DNA from: Acinetobacter qingfengensis
GTDB lineage: Bacteria > Pseudomonadota > Gammaproteobacteria > Pseudomonadales > Moraxellaceae
Length of the DNA: 64,000 nucleotides
Reading direction: 5' to 3'
Assembly (NCBI RefSeq): GCF_008693185.1
Contig: NZ_VXKN01000008.1
Coordinates: 88,904 to 152,903, forward strand
The position numbers and the translations under genes were made by a program. Below the pieces are notes generated by a model. The model searched no databases and was not told the DNA's origin. It saw only the letters and a program-made list of their open reading frames with translations. This document shows, one piece after another, positions 50,372 through 62,128 of this stretch. Within the stretch, counting starts at the first letter, position 1; every line of letters begins with the position of its first letter.

Positions 50372-50731
50372 TTAATTTTCGGCATTCATCACAACCTTGT
50401 GTGCCCAGATTGAGAGTGTATCTAGAACAGGTTTAAAGGATTCACCAAATTCGGTTAATTGGTAAACCACCTTAATCGGTGCTTTTTCTCCATACACTGT
50501 ACGTAAAATAAAACCGCTTTTTTCCAATTTTTTAAGCTGTAAGCTTAACGTCATTTCGGTAATTTCTGGCATGTCATTTTTCAATTCACTAAAACGTTTT
50601 TTACCATCTTTGAGATAATACAAAATCACGCCCTTCCATTTTCCACCAATAAGATCCATCGCCATACTAATTGGACAAGGATATGTCTTGCCATTAACGG
50701 CAACACTACACTTATTTTTTCTATCCCTCAT
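50372..50731 (-). CDS. HxlR-family transcriptional regulator
   Basis: The 119-aa winged-helix protein has the HxlR pattern: CPISMAMDLIGGKWKGVILYYL, then KRFSELKNDMPEITEMTLSLQLKKLEKSGFI, quoted in parts, with the conserved Cys before PI. Such regulators often respond to aldehydes, quinones or redox stress through the cysteine. ATG 50731 follows AGGATAGA and is preferred to a TTG at 50746. It is divergent from an oxidoreductase gene, and two palindromes between them may be its operators. Confidence 0.9.
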   Translation of the reverse strand: MRDRKNKCSVAVNGKTYPCPISMAMDLIGGKWKGVILYYLKDGKKRFSELKNDMPEITEMTLSLQLKKLEKSGFILRTVYGEKAPIKVVYQLTEFGESFKPVLDTLSIWAHKVVMNAEN

Positions 50732-50746
50732 TCTATCCTGTCTCAA

Positions 50747-50762
50747 CTATCAAGTCTGATAG
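50747..50762. promoter_or_regulatory. Palindrome 1 between the HxlR regulator and the oxidoreductase
   Basis: CTATCAAGTCTGATAG has 6-base inverted arms (CTATCA / TGATAG). It lies 15 bases upstream of the regulator start and shares its arms with a second site at 50805-50819. Confidence 0.7.
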
Positions 50763-50804
50763 TTATTGTACATCATCAAATTTCAAATAAAATAATTATA
50801 GTGA

Positions 50805-50819
50805 CTATCTTTTTGATAG
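50805..50819. promoter_or_regulatory. Palindrome 2 between the HxlR regulator and the oxidoreductase
   Basis: CTATCTTTTTGATAG repeats the CTATC...GATAG arms of palindrome 1 and lies 35 bases upstream of the oxidoreductase start. The pair is placed to control both promoters. Confidence 0.7.
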
Positions 50820-50854
50820 CTTAATTTTATCATTTTCTTATTAGGTAAATATAT

Positions 50855-51406
50855 ATGACACTTATGATTCTTTCTCATCCCAATTTCGAACAATCAATTG
50901 CGAATAAAACCATTGTAACTGAATTAACAAAACAGCGACATGACCTTGAGGTACGTCATATATACGATCTATATCCTGATTATAAAATTGATGTGACGGC
51001 AGAACAGACAGCTTTACTCAAACATGATTTAGTCATTCTACAATATCCCATGTATTGGTTTAATATGCCTGCAATTCTTAAAATATGGTTTGATCAGGTG
51101 TTTACCTATCAGTTTGCCTATGGTTCACAAGGAGATAAGTTGAAACATAAAAAACTTTTAGCAAGTTTGACTGTGGGACAACCCGAACACAATTTTATTG
51201 TTGAGCAAAACTTTCATTTAATGGAGAGTTTTTTAAAGGCAGTAAAGGCATCTGCCCAATATGCACAAATGGATTATATTGATCCTATTTTTTTATACGA
51301 TATTGCAACAGTAACAGGCCATTCAAAAATACAGATTCAAACAAAAGCCAAAGCACATAGCCAATACTTAAATACATTGATCAATACTTTAATCGATCCA
51401 AAATAA
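50855..51406 (+). CDS. NAD(P)H-dependent flavodoxin-fold oxidoreductase
   Basis: The 183-aa protein has the flavodoxin-2/KefF-like layout: MILSHPNFEQSIANKTIV, HDLVILQYPMYWFNMPAILK (FMN/FAD site) and WFDQVFTYQFAYGSQG. It likely reduces quinones or similar compounds with two electrons, in the cytoplasm. The divergent HxlR gene probably controls it, as in several quinone-reductase loci. Confidence 0.88.
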   Translation: MTLMILSHPNFEQSIANKTIVTELTKQRHDLEVRHIYDLYPDYKIDVTAEQTALLKHDLVILQYPMYWFNMPAILKIWFDQVFTYQFAYGSQGDKLKHKKLLASLTVGQPEHNFIVEQNFHLMESFLKAVKASAQYAQMDYIDPIFLYDIATVTGHSKIQIQTKAKAHSQYLNTLINTLIDPK

Positions 51407-51422
51407 ACATTCGATTTAATTA

Positions 51423-51454
51423 TAAAAAAAGAGCCCCGAAGGACTCTTTTTATT
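51423..51454. terminator. Terminator between rpoC and the oxidoreductase gene
   Basis: The minus strand forms AAAAAGAGTCCTTCGGGGCT with CTTTTTTT following (a stem with the stable TTCG-type loop). A-runs and T-runs on both sides allow termination in both directions. Confidence 0.88.
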
Positions 51455-51469
51455 TCAATACATTACAGC

Positions 51470-54400
51470 TTAGAACTGTTCTTCGTTAAATGCCTGACTA
51501 AGTGCCTGATCAACTTCACTAAAATCATTTACTAATTCTTGTTCAGCAGCTTCAGCTTCCTGACGGCGGCGTTCCAAATGGTAAGCCAAACCTGTACCTG
51601 CTGGAATTAGACGACCAACAACAACGTTTTCTTTCAGACCACGTAAATCATCCTCTTTGCCTGTTACAGCAGCTTCAGTTAACACACGCGTTGTTTCCTG
51701 GAACGATGCAGCAGAGATAAATGAGTCAGTAGATAATGAGGCTTTGGTAATCCCCATTAATTGACGTTCAAATTTTGCAGGGAATTTGTTTTGCGCCAAT
51801 AATGCCTGATTTTCCTGAACGACACGGATGTAATCAACCTGTTCACCTTTAATAAAGCTCGAATCACCACCATCAGTGATCTCAACTTTACGCAACATCT
51901 GACGTACAATCACTTCAATATGCTTATCGTTGATTTTTACACCTTGTAAACGGTAAACGTCTTGAACTTCATTCACGATATAGTTGGTTAATGCCACTTC
52001 ACCTTTCAGGCGTAAAATGTCATGTGGGTTCTGAGGACCATCAGATACAACTTCACCGCGTTCTACGTGCTCACCTTCAAACATGTTGATTTGACGCCAT
52101 TTTGGAATCAATTCTTCATAGATTTCAGCGCCATCATCCGGACTAATCACTAAACGATTCTTACCTTTGGTTTCTTTACCAAAGCTCACAACACCTGAAA
52201 CTTCTGCCAAAATCGCATGTTCTTTTGGTTTACGAGCTTCAAATAAATCCGCAACACGTGGCAAACCACCGGTAATATCACGCGTACGTGAAGATTCCTG
52301 TGGTACACGACCGATAACATCACCTACACCAATGGTTTCACCATCACGTACCGTCAAAATAGTATTTTGCGGCAAGAAGTAGAATTGTTCTCCACCATCA
52401 GTTGTGTCCAATACAATTGCCGGACGCAAATCTTTACCAGATGCAGGACGTGAAGTCACTGGTAAAATTTCAACCGTTGTCATGCCTGTGGCATCATCAG
52501 TTTTTGAAGTTGCAGTCACACCATCAGCGATTTGGGAGAAACGTGCTTTACCAGCAACTTCTGTTACCAATGGATGAGTATGTGGATCCCATGTTGCAAC
52601 AATACCACCAGCTTCAACAGTTTCACCATCTTTGATCAGAATTGATGCACCATAAGGGACTTTATAACGCTCACGCTCACGCCCCAAATCATCAGCAATA
52701 CCAATTTCACAAGAACGTGATGTTGTCACCAAGTGACCTTTAGCATGTTGTACAGTTTTGATGTTATGGAAACGTACTGTACCTTTGTTACGAACCTGTA
52801 TGCTATTCGCCGCAGAAGTTCGGCTTGCCGCACCACCAACGTGGAAAGTACGCATGGTTAACTGTGTACCTGGCTCACCAATGGATTGTGCTGCCATAAC
52901 ACCCACTGATTCACCTGGGTTTACCAAATGACCACGTGCCAAATCACGACCATAACATTTTGCACAAACACCAAATGTTGATTCACAGCTTACAACTGAA
53001 CGAACTTTAACCTCGTCAACACCGGCTTCTTCAATTTGTGCCGCAATATGCTCGTCGATAAATGTATTACGAGGGAAAATCACCTCGTCAGTACCTACAC
53101 GTTTAACATCTTCAGCAATCACACGACCCAATACACGGTCTTTTAATGGTTCAATGACATCACCACCCTGAATTAACGGAGTCATGACCAAGCCTTCTAC
53201 TGTGCCACAATCTGGCTCAGTAATCACCAAATCCTGTGCCACATCAACTAAACGACGTGTCAAGTAACCTGAGTTTGCTGTTTTTAGTGCGGTATCAGCC
53301 AAACCTTTACGTGCACCGTGTGTTGAAATGAAGTACTGTAATACTGTCAAACCTTCACGGAAATTGGCTTTAATCGGTGTTTCAATGATCGAACCATCCG
53401 GTTTTGCCATCAAACCACGCATACCTGCAAGCTGACGAATCTGCGCTGCACTACCACGGGCACCAGAGTCAGACATCATGTAAATACTGTTAAATGACTT
53501 CTGTTTCTCATCTTCACCCTGTTTATTTTTCACAGTAGTAAAAGACAAGTTATCCATCATGGCTTTAGCAACTTGATCGTTGGTACGTGCCCAGATATCG
53601 ACAACCTTGTTATAACGCTCACCCGCAGTCACAAAGCCCTGTTCAAATTGCTGCTCAATTTCACGGACTTCTGCTTCTGCCTTATTGATGATTTCATGTT
53701 TGGTTGGTGGAATTAACATATCTTCCATACCAACAGAAACACCTGAATGTGTTGCTTGACGGAAGCCCAAATACATCAATTGGTCAGCAAAAATAACTGT
53801 ATCTTTAAGACCTAATTTACGATAGCAAGTGTTGATCAATTTTGAGATATTTTTCTTGGTCATCTCAATGTTGATCTGTTCAAAGCTTAAGCCTTCTGGA
53901 ACCACTTCCCAAAGTAAACAACGACCCGGTGTCGTATCTACAATCAGTGTTTCTTTAACACGTTCACCACTTTCATTAATTACTGTCTGGTGTACACGTG
54001 CTTTTACACGTGCATGCATGGCAACCTGACCTGTTGCCAAGGCACGGTTCACTTCATGTGTATCCGCAAACACCATACCTTCACCTTTGGCATTTACTGC
54101 TTCACGGGTGATGTAGTATAGACCCAAGACCACATCCTGAGACGGTACGATGATTGGCTCACCATTGGCTGGTGATAAAATATTGTTGGTCGACATCATC
54201 AAAGCACGTGCTTCAAGCTGTGCCTCAAGTGTTAACGGTACGTGTACCGCCATTTGGTCACCATCGAAGTCGGCGTTAAACGCTGTACATACCAATGGAT
54301 GCAAACGAATGGCCTTACCTTCAATCAATACTGGTTCAAATGCTTGTAGACCCAGACGGTGCAAAGTTGGAGCACGGTTCAACATTACCGGATGCTGACG

Positions 54401-55663
54401 AATTACATTGGCTAGAACGTCCCAAACTTCTGGCGTTTCACGCTCAACCATTTTTTTCGCAGCTTTAATGGTTGTTGCCTGACCTGATGCCTGTAGTTTT
54501 GCAAAAATAAATGGTTTGAACAATTCAAGTGCCATTTTTTTCGGTAAACCACATTGATGTAAACGTAAAGTCGGACCTACTGTAATTACAGAACGACCAG
54601 AATAGTCAACACGTTTACCCAACAAGTTTTGACGGAAACGACCCTGTTTACCTTTGATCATGTCTGCCAAAGATTTCAGTGGGCGTTTATTAGAACCTGT
54701 AATTGCACGGCCACGACGACCATTATCTAATAATGCGTCAACAGATTCCTGCAACATACGTTTTTCGTTACGAACGATAATGTCTGGGGCTGCCAAGTCT
54801 AAAAGACGTTTCAAACGGTTGTTACGGTTGATCACACGACGATATAAATCGTTAAGATCAGATGTTGCAAAACGACCGCCTTCAAGTGGCACTAACGGAC
54901 GTAAATCTGGTGGAAGTACTGGAAGTACATTCATCACCATCCATTCAGGTTTATTGTTGGATTCCTTAAACGCTTCCATTAATTTCAGACGTTTAGAGGC
55001 TTTTTTCAACTTGGTTTCAGATGTGGTTTGTGGAATTTCTTCACGTAAACGAGAAATTTCCGCTTCCAGATCGATGTCTTTTAATAAGTCCTGAACCGCT
55101 TCAGCACCCATTTTTGCTGAAAATTCATCACCATATTCTTCAAGCGCATTGTAATAGTCTTCATCAGTCAATAATTGATATTTTTCTAATGAAGTCATGC
55201 CCGGATCGGTCACAACATAAGATTCGAAATACAATACACGTTCAATATCACGTAAGGTCATGTCAAGTAGTAAACCAATACGGGACGGTAATGATTTTAA
55301 AAACCAGATATGTGCAACAGGTGATGCAAGCTCAATATGCCCCATACGTTCACGGCGCACTTTTGCTGTTGTCACTTCAACGCCACATTTTTCACAAATG
55401 ACGCCTTTGTACTTCATACGCTTGTATTTACCACACAAGCATTCGTAATCTTTTACTGGCCCAAAAATTTTGGCACAGAACAAACCATCTCGTTCTGGTT
55501 TAAAGGTACGATAGTTAATGGTTTCAGGTTTTTTTACTTCACCATGCGACCATGATTTAATCACTTCTGGTGATGCTAAGCCAATACGGATACGATCAAA
55601 CTCTAATGGTGTATGACCTTCAGAGTCCGTTTTTTTACGCATGATATCGAGCAAGTCTTTCAA
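51470..55663 (-). CDS. rpoC: RNA polymerase subunit beta-prime
   Basis: The 1397-aa subunit begins at a TTG (55663), preceded by GGAG with 8-base spacing, and reads (M)[20 protein letters not shown]. The open frame continues 16 codons upstream but has no SD there, and this start gives the family length. Visible features are the zinc-binding [20 protein letters not shown], the catalytic [14 protein letters not shown], the trigger-loop region and the second zinc site [15 protein letters not shown]. With RpoB it forms the catalytic core of RNA polymerase. It is last in its operon. Confidence 0.97.
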   Translation of the reverse strand: MKDLLDIMRKKTDSEGHTPLEFDRIRIGLASPEVIKSWSHGEVKKPETINYRTFKPERDGLFCAKIFGPVKDYECLCGKYKRMKYKGVICEKCGVEVTTAKVRRERMGHIELASPVAHIWFLKSLPSRIGLLLDMTLRDIERVLYFESYVVTDPGMTSLEKYQLLTDEDYYNALEEYGDEFSAKMGAEAVQDLLKDIDLEAEISRLREEIPQTTSETKLKKASKRLKLMEAFKESNNKPEWMVMNVLPVLPPDLRPLVPLEGGRFATSDLNDLYRRVINRNNRLKRLLDLAAPDIIVRNEKRMLQESVDALLDNGRRGRAITGSNKRPLKSLADMIKGKQGRFRQNLLGKRVDYSGRSVITVGPTLRLHQCGLPKKMALELFKPFIFAKLQASGQATTIKAAKKMVERETPEVWDVLANVIRQHPVMLNRAPTLHRLGLQAFEPVLIEGKAIRLHPLVCTAFNADFDGDQMAVHVPLTLEAQLEARALMMSTNNILSPANGEPIIVPSQDVVLGLYYITREAVNAKGEGMVFADTHEVNRALATGQVAMHARVKARVHQTVINESGERVKETLIVDTTPGRCLLWEVVPEGLSFEQINIEMTKKNISKLINTCYRKLGLKDTVIFADQLMYLGFRQATHSGVSVGMEDMLIPPTKHEIINKAEAEVREIEQQFEQGFVTAGERYNKVVDIWARTNDQVAKAMMDNLSFTTVKNKQGEDEKQKSFNSIYMMSDSGARGSAAQIRQLAGMRGLMAKPDGSIIETPIKANFREGLTVLQYFISTHGARKGLADTALKTANSGYLTRRLVDVAQDLVITEPDCGTVEGLVMTPLIQGGDVIEPLKDRVLGRVIAEDVKRVGTDEVIFPRNTFIDEHIAAQIEEAGVDEVKVRSVVSCESTFGVCAKCYGRDLARGHLVNPGESVGVMAAQSIGEPGTQLTMRTFHVGGAASRTSAANSIQVRNKGTVRFHNIKTVQHAKGHLVTTSRSCEIGIADDLGRERERYKVPYGASILIKDGETVEAGGIVATWDPHTHPLVTEVAGKARFSQIADGVTATSKTDDATGMTTVEILPVTSRPASGKDLRPAIVLDTTDGGEQFYFLPQNTILTVRDGETIGVGDVIGRVPQESSRTRDITGGLPRVADLFEARKPKEHAILAEVSGVVSFGKETKGKNRLVISPDDGAEIYEELIPKWRQINMFEGEHVERGEVVSDGPQNPHDILRLKGEVALTNYIVNEVQDVYRLQGVKINDKHIEVIVRQMLRKVEITDGGDSSFIKGEQVDYIRVVQENQALLAQNKFPAKFERQLMGITKASLSTDSFISAASFQETTRVLTEAAVTGKEDDLRGLKENVVVGRLIPAGTGLAYHLERRRQEAEAAEQELVNDFSEVDQALSQAFNEEQF

Positions 55664-55749
55664 TTTTTTTCTCCGTGTGCCGAGGAATACGTGCTCTCTC
55701 GGCTGGGTCAAAACTGTTTATGTCTGAAGAATTGAAAATCTTCCTTATA

Positions 55750-55800
55750 CCCTTTTTTTTGACAAAAAGGGGGATTACCTTCCTTTTACTCAAGGAAGGT
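55750..55800 (-). repeat. Two hairpins in the rpoB-rpoC gap
   Basis: Within the 147-base gap the minus strand first forms ACCTTCCTT / AAGGAAGGT (9 pairs, 6-base loop, 55777-55800). It then forms CCCTTTTT / AAAAAGGG (about 55750-55773). No T-run follows directly. They may be RNA-processing or stability elements. Confidence 0.6.
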
Positions 55801-55810
55801 TAAGAAGGAT

Positions 55811-58800
55811 TTATTCACCATTTTTCAGTTCAATGTTGATACCTAAAGAACGGATCTCTTTAGTCAATACGTTGAATGATTCAGGCATGCCTGGATCCAT
55901 GTAATGGTTACCATCTACAATATTTTTATAGATACGGGTACGACCTTCAACATCATCCGATTTCACAGTCAGCATTTCCTGCAATGTATAGGCTGCACCA
56001 TAAGCTTCAAGTGCCCAGACTTCCATCTCACCAAAACGCTGACCACCAAATTGTGCTTTACCGCCTAGTGGTTGTTGGGTTACTAGTGAGTAAGAACCAG
56101 TAGAACGTGCATGCATCTTGTCATCAACCAAATGGTTCAATTTCAGCATATACATGTAACCTACAGTGACCGGACGATCAAACTGTTCACCTGTACGTCC
56201 ATCATAAAGAATTTGCTGGCCTGTACGTGGCAATTCAGCCAATTCAAGTAATTCCTTGATTTGACCTTCTTCAGCACCATCAAATACTGGTGTAGCCAAT
56301 GGCACACCACCACGAAGGTTACCGGCAAGTTTTAAAATTTCTTCATCGGACAACGTATCCAGTTCTTCCTGTTCACCACCTACCTTATTGTAGATTTTGT
56401 CCATAAACTCACGAAGTTCAGCGATTGCACGTTGTTGTTTGAGCATTTTATCAATTTGCTCACCCAAACCTTTAGCAGCCAAGCCCAGATGTGTTTCAAG
56501 AATCTGACCAACGTTCATACGAGATGGTACACCCAATGGGTTAAGTACCACATCTACAGGGACGCCATTTGCATCATGTGGCATGTCTTCTACAGGTAGA
56601 ATGTTGGATACAACACCCTTGTTCCCGTGACGCCCTGCCATTTTATCACCTGGTTGAATGCGGCGTTTTACTGCAAGATAAACTTTAACAACTTTCAATA
56701 CGCCATGAGTTAACTCATCACCTGTAGAAAGTTTACGTTTTTTCTCGGCAAATTTTTCATCAATTTCTGCGCTCTTTTCTTGTAAGAACACCAGAATTTG
56801 TGACAAACGCTCTGCTACTGCCTCGTCTGATGGTTGAATCTCTTTTAGGTCGGCAAAATCTAAACCTGCAAGGAAATCTTCTGTCAGTTTTTCACCACGT
56901 TTGGTTGTTCCACCGCCATTAGATGTTTGACCATTTAACAAACGAATCATACGTTCACGAGATGCTTCCTCAAAGATTTTGAACTCTTCTTTCAAATCTT
57001 TACGATATGCATCTAATTGCGCTTTTTCAATTGCCAAAGCACGTTCGTCTTTTTCTACACCATCACGGGTAAAGACTTGAACGTCAATCACAGTACCTTT
57101 GGTACCTGATGGAACACGTAGAGAAGAATCTTTAACGTCTGCTGCTTTTTCACCAAAAATTGCACGAAGCAGTTTTTCTTCTGGTGTAAGTTGTGTTTCG
57201 CCTTTAGGCGTTACTTTACCTACCAGAATGTCACCAGCAGTTACTTCTGCACCAATATAAACGATACCGGACTCATCCAGTTTCGCCAAAGCAGCTTCAC
57301 CGACATTTGGAATATCAGCAGTAATTTCTTCTGCACCCAACTTAGTATCACGTGCGACACATGACAATTCCTGGATGTGGATAGATGTTAAACGATCTTC
57401 CTGAAGTACACGTTCTGATAACAAAATCGAGTCTTCATAGTTAAAGCCATTCCATGTCATGAACGCAACACGCATGTTTTGACCTAGTGCTAACTCACCC
57501 ATATCCGTAGATGGACCATCTGCCAGAATATCACCACGTGCAACAACATCACCTTGGTTAACAATAATGTTCTGGTTGATACAGGTATTTTGGTTAGAAC
57601 GGGTATATTTGATCAGGTTATAGATGTCTACACCTGCCTCACCAGCAATCATTTCATCTTCATTAACACGAATGACTACACGAGAAGCATCAACATAATC
57701 AATTTTACCACCACGATTGGCAACGACACATACGCCGGAGTCACGTGCTACATGACGTTCCATACCTGTACCGACAAGTGGTTTATCAGCACGTAAGGTA
57801 GGAACTGCCTGACGTTGCATGTTTGAACCCATCAAGGCACGGTTCGCATCATCGTGTTCCAAGAATGGAATAAGTGACGCAGCAACAGAAACTACCTGTT
57901 GTGGCGAAACATCCATATGCGTTACTTTTTCTGGTGGCATACGAACGAATTCACCCTGATGACGGACAGAAACAACTTCTTCTGTTAAATGACCTTCATC
58001 ATCAACCGAAGAGTCAGCCTGTGCAATCACAGTACCTACTTCTTCAATTGCAGATAAATATTCAATATCATCCGTCACACGTCCATCAACAACACGACGA
58101 TAGGGTGTTTCAAGGAAACCGAAATCATTGGTTTTTGCATACACAGACAATGAGTTGATCAAACCAATGTTTGGACCTTCAGGTGTTTCAATTGGACAAA
58201 CACGGCCATAATGCGTTTGGTGTACGTCACGGACTTCAAAGCCTGCACGTTCACGAGTCAGACCACCTGGCCCTAATGCTGATACACGGCGTTTATGGGT
58301 AATTTCAGACAACGGGTTGTTCTGATCCATAAATTGAGATAATTGGCTTGAGCCAAAGAATTCTTTAATTGCCGCTGCAACAGGTTTTGCGTTAATCAAG
58401 TCCTGTGGAGAAAGGTTATCTGTTTCTGCCTGAGATAAACGTTCTTTTACTGCACGCTCAACACGAACCAAACCGACACGGAATTGGTTTTCTGTCATTT
58501 CACCTACTGAACGTACACGACGGTTACCCAAGTGATCGATATCATCAACTTCACCCTTACCGTTACGAATCTCAACCAGTGTACGTAACACATCAATGAT
58601 GTCATCATTGGACAAAATGCCTTCAACCTGACGTGATTTATGATCCGTGCCGACTTCATACGGACGACCCAAGCGACGGTTGAATTTCATCCGACCAACA
58701 GGAGATAAATCATAACGTTCAGAAGAGAAGAATAAGTTATTAAACAGATTATCTGCGGCTTCTTTGGTTGGTGGTTCGCCTGGGCGCATCACTTTATAAA

Positions 58801-59899
58801 TTTCAACCAGTGCTTCGTCACGATCACGGGTTAAATCAGCACGTAATGTATCTGCAACATAAGAACCACGATCAATATCATTGGTAAACAGAATATTAAA
58901 TTGTTTAATTCCTGCTTCTGCAATTCGTACAAGTGTATCGTGAGAAATTACAGTATTGGCAGATAAAATTTCACCATCTTTTAAGGTAATATCTTCTGCA
59001 GTAATGCGCTCATATAAATATTCATCAGGGACAGAAAGCTTACTTAGCCCTGCTGCTTCCATTTGACGAACATGACGTGCGTTAATACGCTTACCTTGCT
59101 CTACAATTACTTTGCCTGAGTCATCTGCAATGTCAAATTGTGCCATCTCCCCACGTAAACGTTCAGGGATCAAGTCAATTTGATAACTACCCATATCGAC
59201 ATATACAGGTACTTTTTCGTAGAACAGGTTAAGAATTTGTTCTGTAGAATAATTCAGTGCACGCAGAATTACAGACGCCAATAATTTACGACGACGGTCA
59301 ATACGTACATAAACCAAGTCTTTGGCATCAAATTCGAAATCAAGCCATGATCCACGGTAAGGAATAATACGTGCTGAATACAACACTTTACCGCTAGAGT
59401 GAGTTTTACCCTTATCATGGTCAAAGAACACGCCTGGCGAGCGGTGTAATTGCGACACGATAACGCGCTCGGTACCATTAATGACAAAGGTACCATTGTC
59501 TGTCATCAATGGGATTTCACCCATGTAAACTTCTTGCTCACGAACGTCTTTAATCGCTTTGGTATCACGATCACGCAAAATCAAACGAATTTTGACACGC
59601 ATTGGTGCAGCAAAAGTTGAACCACGTAAAATACATTCACGTACATCAAACTCAGGCTTGCCGAGGCTATACTCAACAAACTCTAAAGCCGCATTACCTG
59701 AATAGCTTTCGATCGGGAATACAGAACGGAAAGCGGACTGTAAGCCTATATCATCCCGGTTCTTTGGTTTTTTGCCATCTTGCAAAAATGTTCGATACGA
59801 GTCAACCTGAATGGCGAGTAAGTATGGAACATCCATGATGTTGGGCAATTTACCAAAATTTTTGCGGATCCGTTTTTTTTCGGTATAAGAGTATGCCAT
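55811..59899 (-). CDS. rpoB: RNA polymerase subunit beta
   Basis: The 1362-aa subunit starts [20 protein letters not shown]. The rifampicin-binding cluster reads [20 protein letters not shown] followed by [10 protein letters not shown], with the Asp, His and Ser positions that mutate in resistance all wild type. Conserved [10 protein letters not shown] and the C-terminal [20 protein letters not shown] are present. It forms, with RpoC, the active-site cleft. It is separated from rplL by about 300 bases containing an attenuator-like pair of hairpins. Confidence 0.98.
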   Translation of the reverse strand: MAYSYTEKKRIRKNFGKLPNIMDVPYLLAIQVDSYRTFLQDGKKPKNRDDIGLQSAFRSVFPIESYSGNAALEFVEYSLGKPEFDVRECILRGSTFAAPMRVKIRLILRDRDTKAIKDVREQEVYMGEIPLMTDNGTFVINGTERVIVSQLHRSPGVFFDHDKGKTHSSGKVLYSARIIPYRGSWLDFEFDAKDLVYVRIDRRRKLLASVILRALNYSTEQILNLFYEKVPVYVDMGSYQIDLIPERLRGEMAQFDIADDSGKVIVEQGKRINARHVRQMEAAGLSKLSVPDEYLYERITAEDITLKDGEILSANTVISHDTLVRIAEAGIKQFNILFTNDIDRGSYVADTLRADLTRDRDEALVEIYKVMRPGEPPTKEAADNLFNNLFFSSERYDLSPVGRMKFNRRLGRPYEVGTDHKSRQVEGILSNDDIIDVLRTLVEIRNGKGEVDDIDHLGNRRVRSVGEMTENQFRVGLVRVERAVKERLSQAETDNLSPQDLINAKPVAAAIKEFFGSSQLSQFMDQNNPLSEITHKRRVSALGPGGLTRERAGFEVRDVHQTHYGRVCPIETPEGPNIGLINSLSVYAKTNDFGFLETPYRRVVDGRVTDDIEYLSAIEEVGTVIAQADSSVDDEGHLTEEVVSVRHQGEFVRMPPEKVTHMDVSPQQVVSVAASLIPFLEHDDANRALMGSNMQRQAVPTLRADKPLVGTGMERHVARDSGVCVVANRGGKIDYVDASRVVIRVNEDEMIAGEAGVDIYNLIKYTRSNQNTCINQNIIVNQGDVVARGDILADGPSTDMGELALGQNMRVAFMTWNGFNYEDSILLSERVLQEDRLTSIHIQELSCVARDTKLGAEEITADIPNVGEAALAKLDESGIVYIGAEVTAGDILVGKVTPKGETQLTPEEKLLRAIFGEKAADVKDSSLRVPSGTKGTVIDVQVFTRDGVEKDERALAIEKAQLDAYRKDLKEEFKIFEEASRERMIRLLNGQTSNGGGTTKRGEKLTEDFLAGLDFADLKEIQPSDEAVAERLSQILVFLQEKSAEIDEKFAEKKRKLSTGDELTHGVLKVVKVYLAVKRRIQPGDKMAGRHGNKGVVSNILPVEDMPHDANGVPVDVVLNPLGVPSRMNVGQILETHLGLAAKGLGEQIDKMLKQQRAIAELREFMDKIYNKVGGEQEELDTLSDEEILKLAGNLRGGVPLATPVFDGAEEGQIKELLELAELPRTGQQILYDGRTGEQFDRPVTVGYMYMLKLNHLVDDKMHARSTGSYSLVTQQPLGGKAQFGGQRFGEMEVWALEAYGAAYTLQEMLTVKSDDVEGRTRIYKNIVDGNHYMDPGMPESFNVLTKEIRSLGINIELKNGE

Positions 59900-60123
59900 C
59901 TGGATTCCTCGGACAGTAATCTAAATATGCCTGCAGAACATACTTAGTAGAAGTGATCGTGCGGTCAATGCTGACCATCGCTTTTACAATGCTGCAAAAC
60001 CTAAAAGCGACAATAAAACGTTTAGCAATATTTTCTTTAAAAACATTGCTAAACATTCTGTTGTACATCTCTTTTGCACACAGCTCAAAATAAACTCAAA
60101 AAAGCGAGCCGATTATTGTAACG

Positions 60124-60155
60124 CAAAAAGGCTGATGACCAAAGAGTCACCAGCC
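60124..60155 (-). terminator. Attenuator-like hairpin with U-run between rplL and rpoB
   Basis: The minus strand forms GGCTGGTGAC / GTCATCAGCC (one G-T pair) followed by TTTTTGCG, a weak intrinsic terminator 42 bases after rplL and before rpoB. Partial termination here would give excess ribosomal protein over polymerase mRNA. Confidence 0.7.
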
Positions 60156-60162
60156 ACTTTCT

Positions 60163-60189
60163 GGAGTTGGTTACAAAAAAACCAACTCC
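60163..60189 (-). repeat. Perfect 10-bp hairpin directly after rplL
   Basis: GGAGTTGGTT and AACCAACTCC enclose a T-rich loop. This hairpin precedes the attenuator-like one and may be an RNase processing site, as known between rplL and rpoB in E. coli. Confidence 0.65.
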
Positions 60190-60196
60190 GGATAAA

Positions 60197-60568
60197 TTAC
60201 TTAAGTGTAACTGTAGCACCGGCTGCTTCAAGTTTTTTCTTAAGCTCTTCACCTTCTTCCTTGCTCACGCCTTCTTTAAGAACAGCAGGAGCACCTTCAA
60301 CTAAATCTTTAGCTTCTTTAAGACCTAAACCAGTTGCTTCACGAACTGCTTTAATTACAGCTACTTTGTTACCACCAAAAGAAGTCAATTCAACATTGAA
60401 TTCAGTTTGTTCTTCAGCAGCAGCAGCGCCAGCACCAGGAGCAGCAGCTACGGCAACAGCAGCAGCAGATACATTGAATTTTTCTTCGAATGCAGAAATT
60501 AATTCAACAAGTTCAAGAACAGTTTTTTCAGCAACTGCGTTTAAAATTTCTTCGTTAGTTAAAGCCAT
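60197..60568 (-). CDS. rplL: Ribosomal protein L7/L12
   Basis: The 123-aa stalk protein has the N-terminal dimerisation helix ([20 protein letters not shown]). An Ala/Gly-rich hinge ([19 protein letters not shown]) and the globular domain with [20 protein letters not shown] follow. It recruits translation factors to the ribosome. It lies 48 bases after rplJ, with an SD (GGAGTTATT). Confidence 0.98.
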   Translation of the reverse strand: MALTNEEILNAVAEKTVLELVELISAFEEKFNVSAAAVAVAAAPGAGAAAAEEQTEFNVELTSFGGNKVAVIKAVREATGLGLKEAKDLVEGAPAVLKEGVSKEEGEELKKKLEAAGATVTLK

Positions 60569-60616
60569 GAGAATAACTCCAAATGGAAATTGAATGGTGT
60601 GTAAATAAATTTAAGC

Positions 60617-61123
60617 TTAAGCAGCTTCTTGCTCGTTTTTCTCTTTGAGTGCTGTAATAAGACGACCCAATTTTGAGATAGGAGCTTGAAGAACATTGGC
60701 AAGCATAGTAAGAGCTTTCTCTTGGTTTGGAAGATTTGCGATTACGCTAACTTCAGCACCTTCATAAACTTTGCCATCAAAAGCGGCTGCTTTAAGTTCA
60801 AATGCTTTGTTATTTTTTGCAAATTCTTCAAACAAACGTGCAGCTGCACCCATGTCATCTTCAGAAGTTGAAAAACCGAGAATTGTTGGACCAACAAGAT
60901 TGTCATTCAAGATATCGAATTGAGTACCTTCAAATGCACGTTTTGCCAAAGTATTACGTACAATACGTGTAGCAACACCTAGCTTACGAGCTTCAACACG
61001 TAATTGTGTCAATTGCTCTACGCTTAAACCTTGATAGTCAGCAACAACAGCAGAGAAAGCCTTGCTCGCAGTTTCATTCACTTGAGCAACGATTTCTTTT
61101 TTGTTCTCTAATAGTAGAGCCAC
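60617..61123 (-). CDS. rplJ: Ribosomal protein L10
   Basis: The 168-aa protein starts at GTG 61123, preceded by a perfect AGGAGG with 7-base spacing. It begins MALLLENKKEIVAQVNETA and has ADYQGLSVEQLTQLR and RIVRNTLAKRAFEGT. L10 anchors L7/L12 dimers on the ribosome. In related bacteria L10-L12 binds its own mRNA leader and represses translation; the 306-base region upstream could serve that role. Confidence 0.97.
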   Translation of the reverse strand: MALLLENKKEIVAQVNETASKAFSAVVADYQGLSVEQLTQLRVEARKLGVATRIVRNTLAKRAFEGTQFDILNDNLVGPTILGFSTSEDDMGAAARLFEEFAKNNKAFELKAAAFDGKVYEGAEVSVIANLPNQEKALTMLANVLQAPISKLGRLITALKEKNEQEAA

Positions 61124-61429
61124 TGTAAAACCTCCTAAGGTGATTTATGTACCCAAACGGATACACTCCCAATTCGCAAACCTTTCGGTTTACACGCGGA
61201 GGAGGAAAAAATCACACCACCGCGTCTACGCAGGCTGGAATATTAAGAAGAATAAGCAAAGCTATTCTTCGCCTGAGGTCTTTGACGCTGACAGGTTTTC
61301 ACCCATCAATTCAAAGTCCGCCTGAGCGAGGAAAGCAAAAATAATTTATCTTTGCCTAGAGGCAAGAAAAAATCCATGATTTTTCTGACTCGCCTTGCTC
61401 AGGACTTTAAAATTCTTTTTTCCAACTAA
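61124..61429 (-). promoter_or_regulatory. Structured leader of rplJ-rplL (L10 leader candidate)
   Basis: The 306-base gap between rplA and rplJ holds no gene. It has several pairing stretches, including AAAGTCC-GCC-TGAGC (61313-61327) against GCTCAGGACTTT (61397-61408) and a short GCCT/AGGC stem (61353-61364). In gammaproteobacteria this region carries the rplJ promoter and the L10(L12)4 binding site. That function is inferred from position; I did not verify the kink-turn motif. Confidence 0.5.
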
Positions 61430-62125
61430 TTAGTTAGAAACGTTATTTACATCAATTACCAAACCAGGACCCATTGTTGAGCTCAAAGTAATCTTTTTGA
61501 TGTATACGCCTTTAGACGTTGCTGGTTTTGCTTTCTTCAAATCAGCAATTAATGCTTCAATATTTTGACGAACAGCAGTTTCAGCAAAGCCGATTTGACC
61601 AATCGCAGCATGAATAATACCTGCTTTATCTACACGGTAACGTGCCTGACCAGCTTTAGCATTTTTAACTGCACCAGCAACATCAGGAGTTACTGTTCCC
61701 ACTTTAGGGTTTGGCATTAAACCACGAGGACCAAGAATCGTACCTAGCTTACCAACCACACGCATCGCATCTGGAGCTGCAATCACAACATCAAAGTCAA
61801 GATTACCTTTCTGAATAGATTCAGCAAGATCATCAAAACCAACGATGTCAGCGCCTTCAGCTTTTGCAGCTTCAGCAGCAGCACCCTGAGCAAACACTGC
61901 AACACGTACAGTTTTACCTGTACCTGCTGGAAGTGTAGTTGCACCACGAACAACCTGATCAGATTTACGCGGGTCAACACCTAGATTTACCGCAACATCC
62001 AAAGATTCTTTAAACTTAGCCGCAGGAAGGCTGTTAAGAACTTGCACTGCTTCTTCCAAAGTATAAACTTTGTTCGTTTCAACCGCAGCAGCAATGGCTT
62101 TTTGACGTTTAGTTAACTTTGCCAT
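61430..62125 (-). CDS. rplA: Ribosomal protein L1
   Basis: The 231-aa protein has the L1 features: [25 protein letters not shown] [39 protein letters not shown] and the C-terminal [17 protein letters not shown]. It binds 23S rRNA at the E-site stalk and in E. coli represses its own rplKA mRNA. It is 3 bases after rplK. Confidence 0.98.
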   Translation of the reverse strand: MAKLTKRQKAIAAAVETNKVYTLEEAVQVLNSLPAAKFKESLDVAVNLGVDPRKSDQVVRGATTLPAGTGKTVRVAVFAQGAAAEAAKAEGADIVGFDDLAESIQKGNLDFDVVIAAPDAMRVVGKLGTILGPRGLMPNPKVGTVTPDVAGAVKNAKAGQARYRVDKAGIIHAAIGQIGFAETAVRQNIEALIADLKKAKPATSKGVYIKKITLSSTMGPGLVIDVNNVSN

Positions 62126-62128
62126 GTC

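Noticed and set aside
60135..60593. 152-codon open frame on the plus strand opposite rplL
   Set aside because: It is a mirror of the Ala-rich L7/L12 gene, has no SD and gives a low-complexity product.
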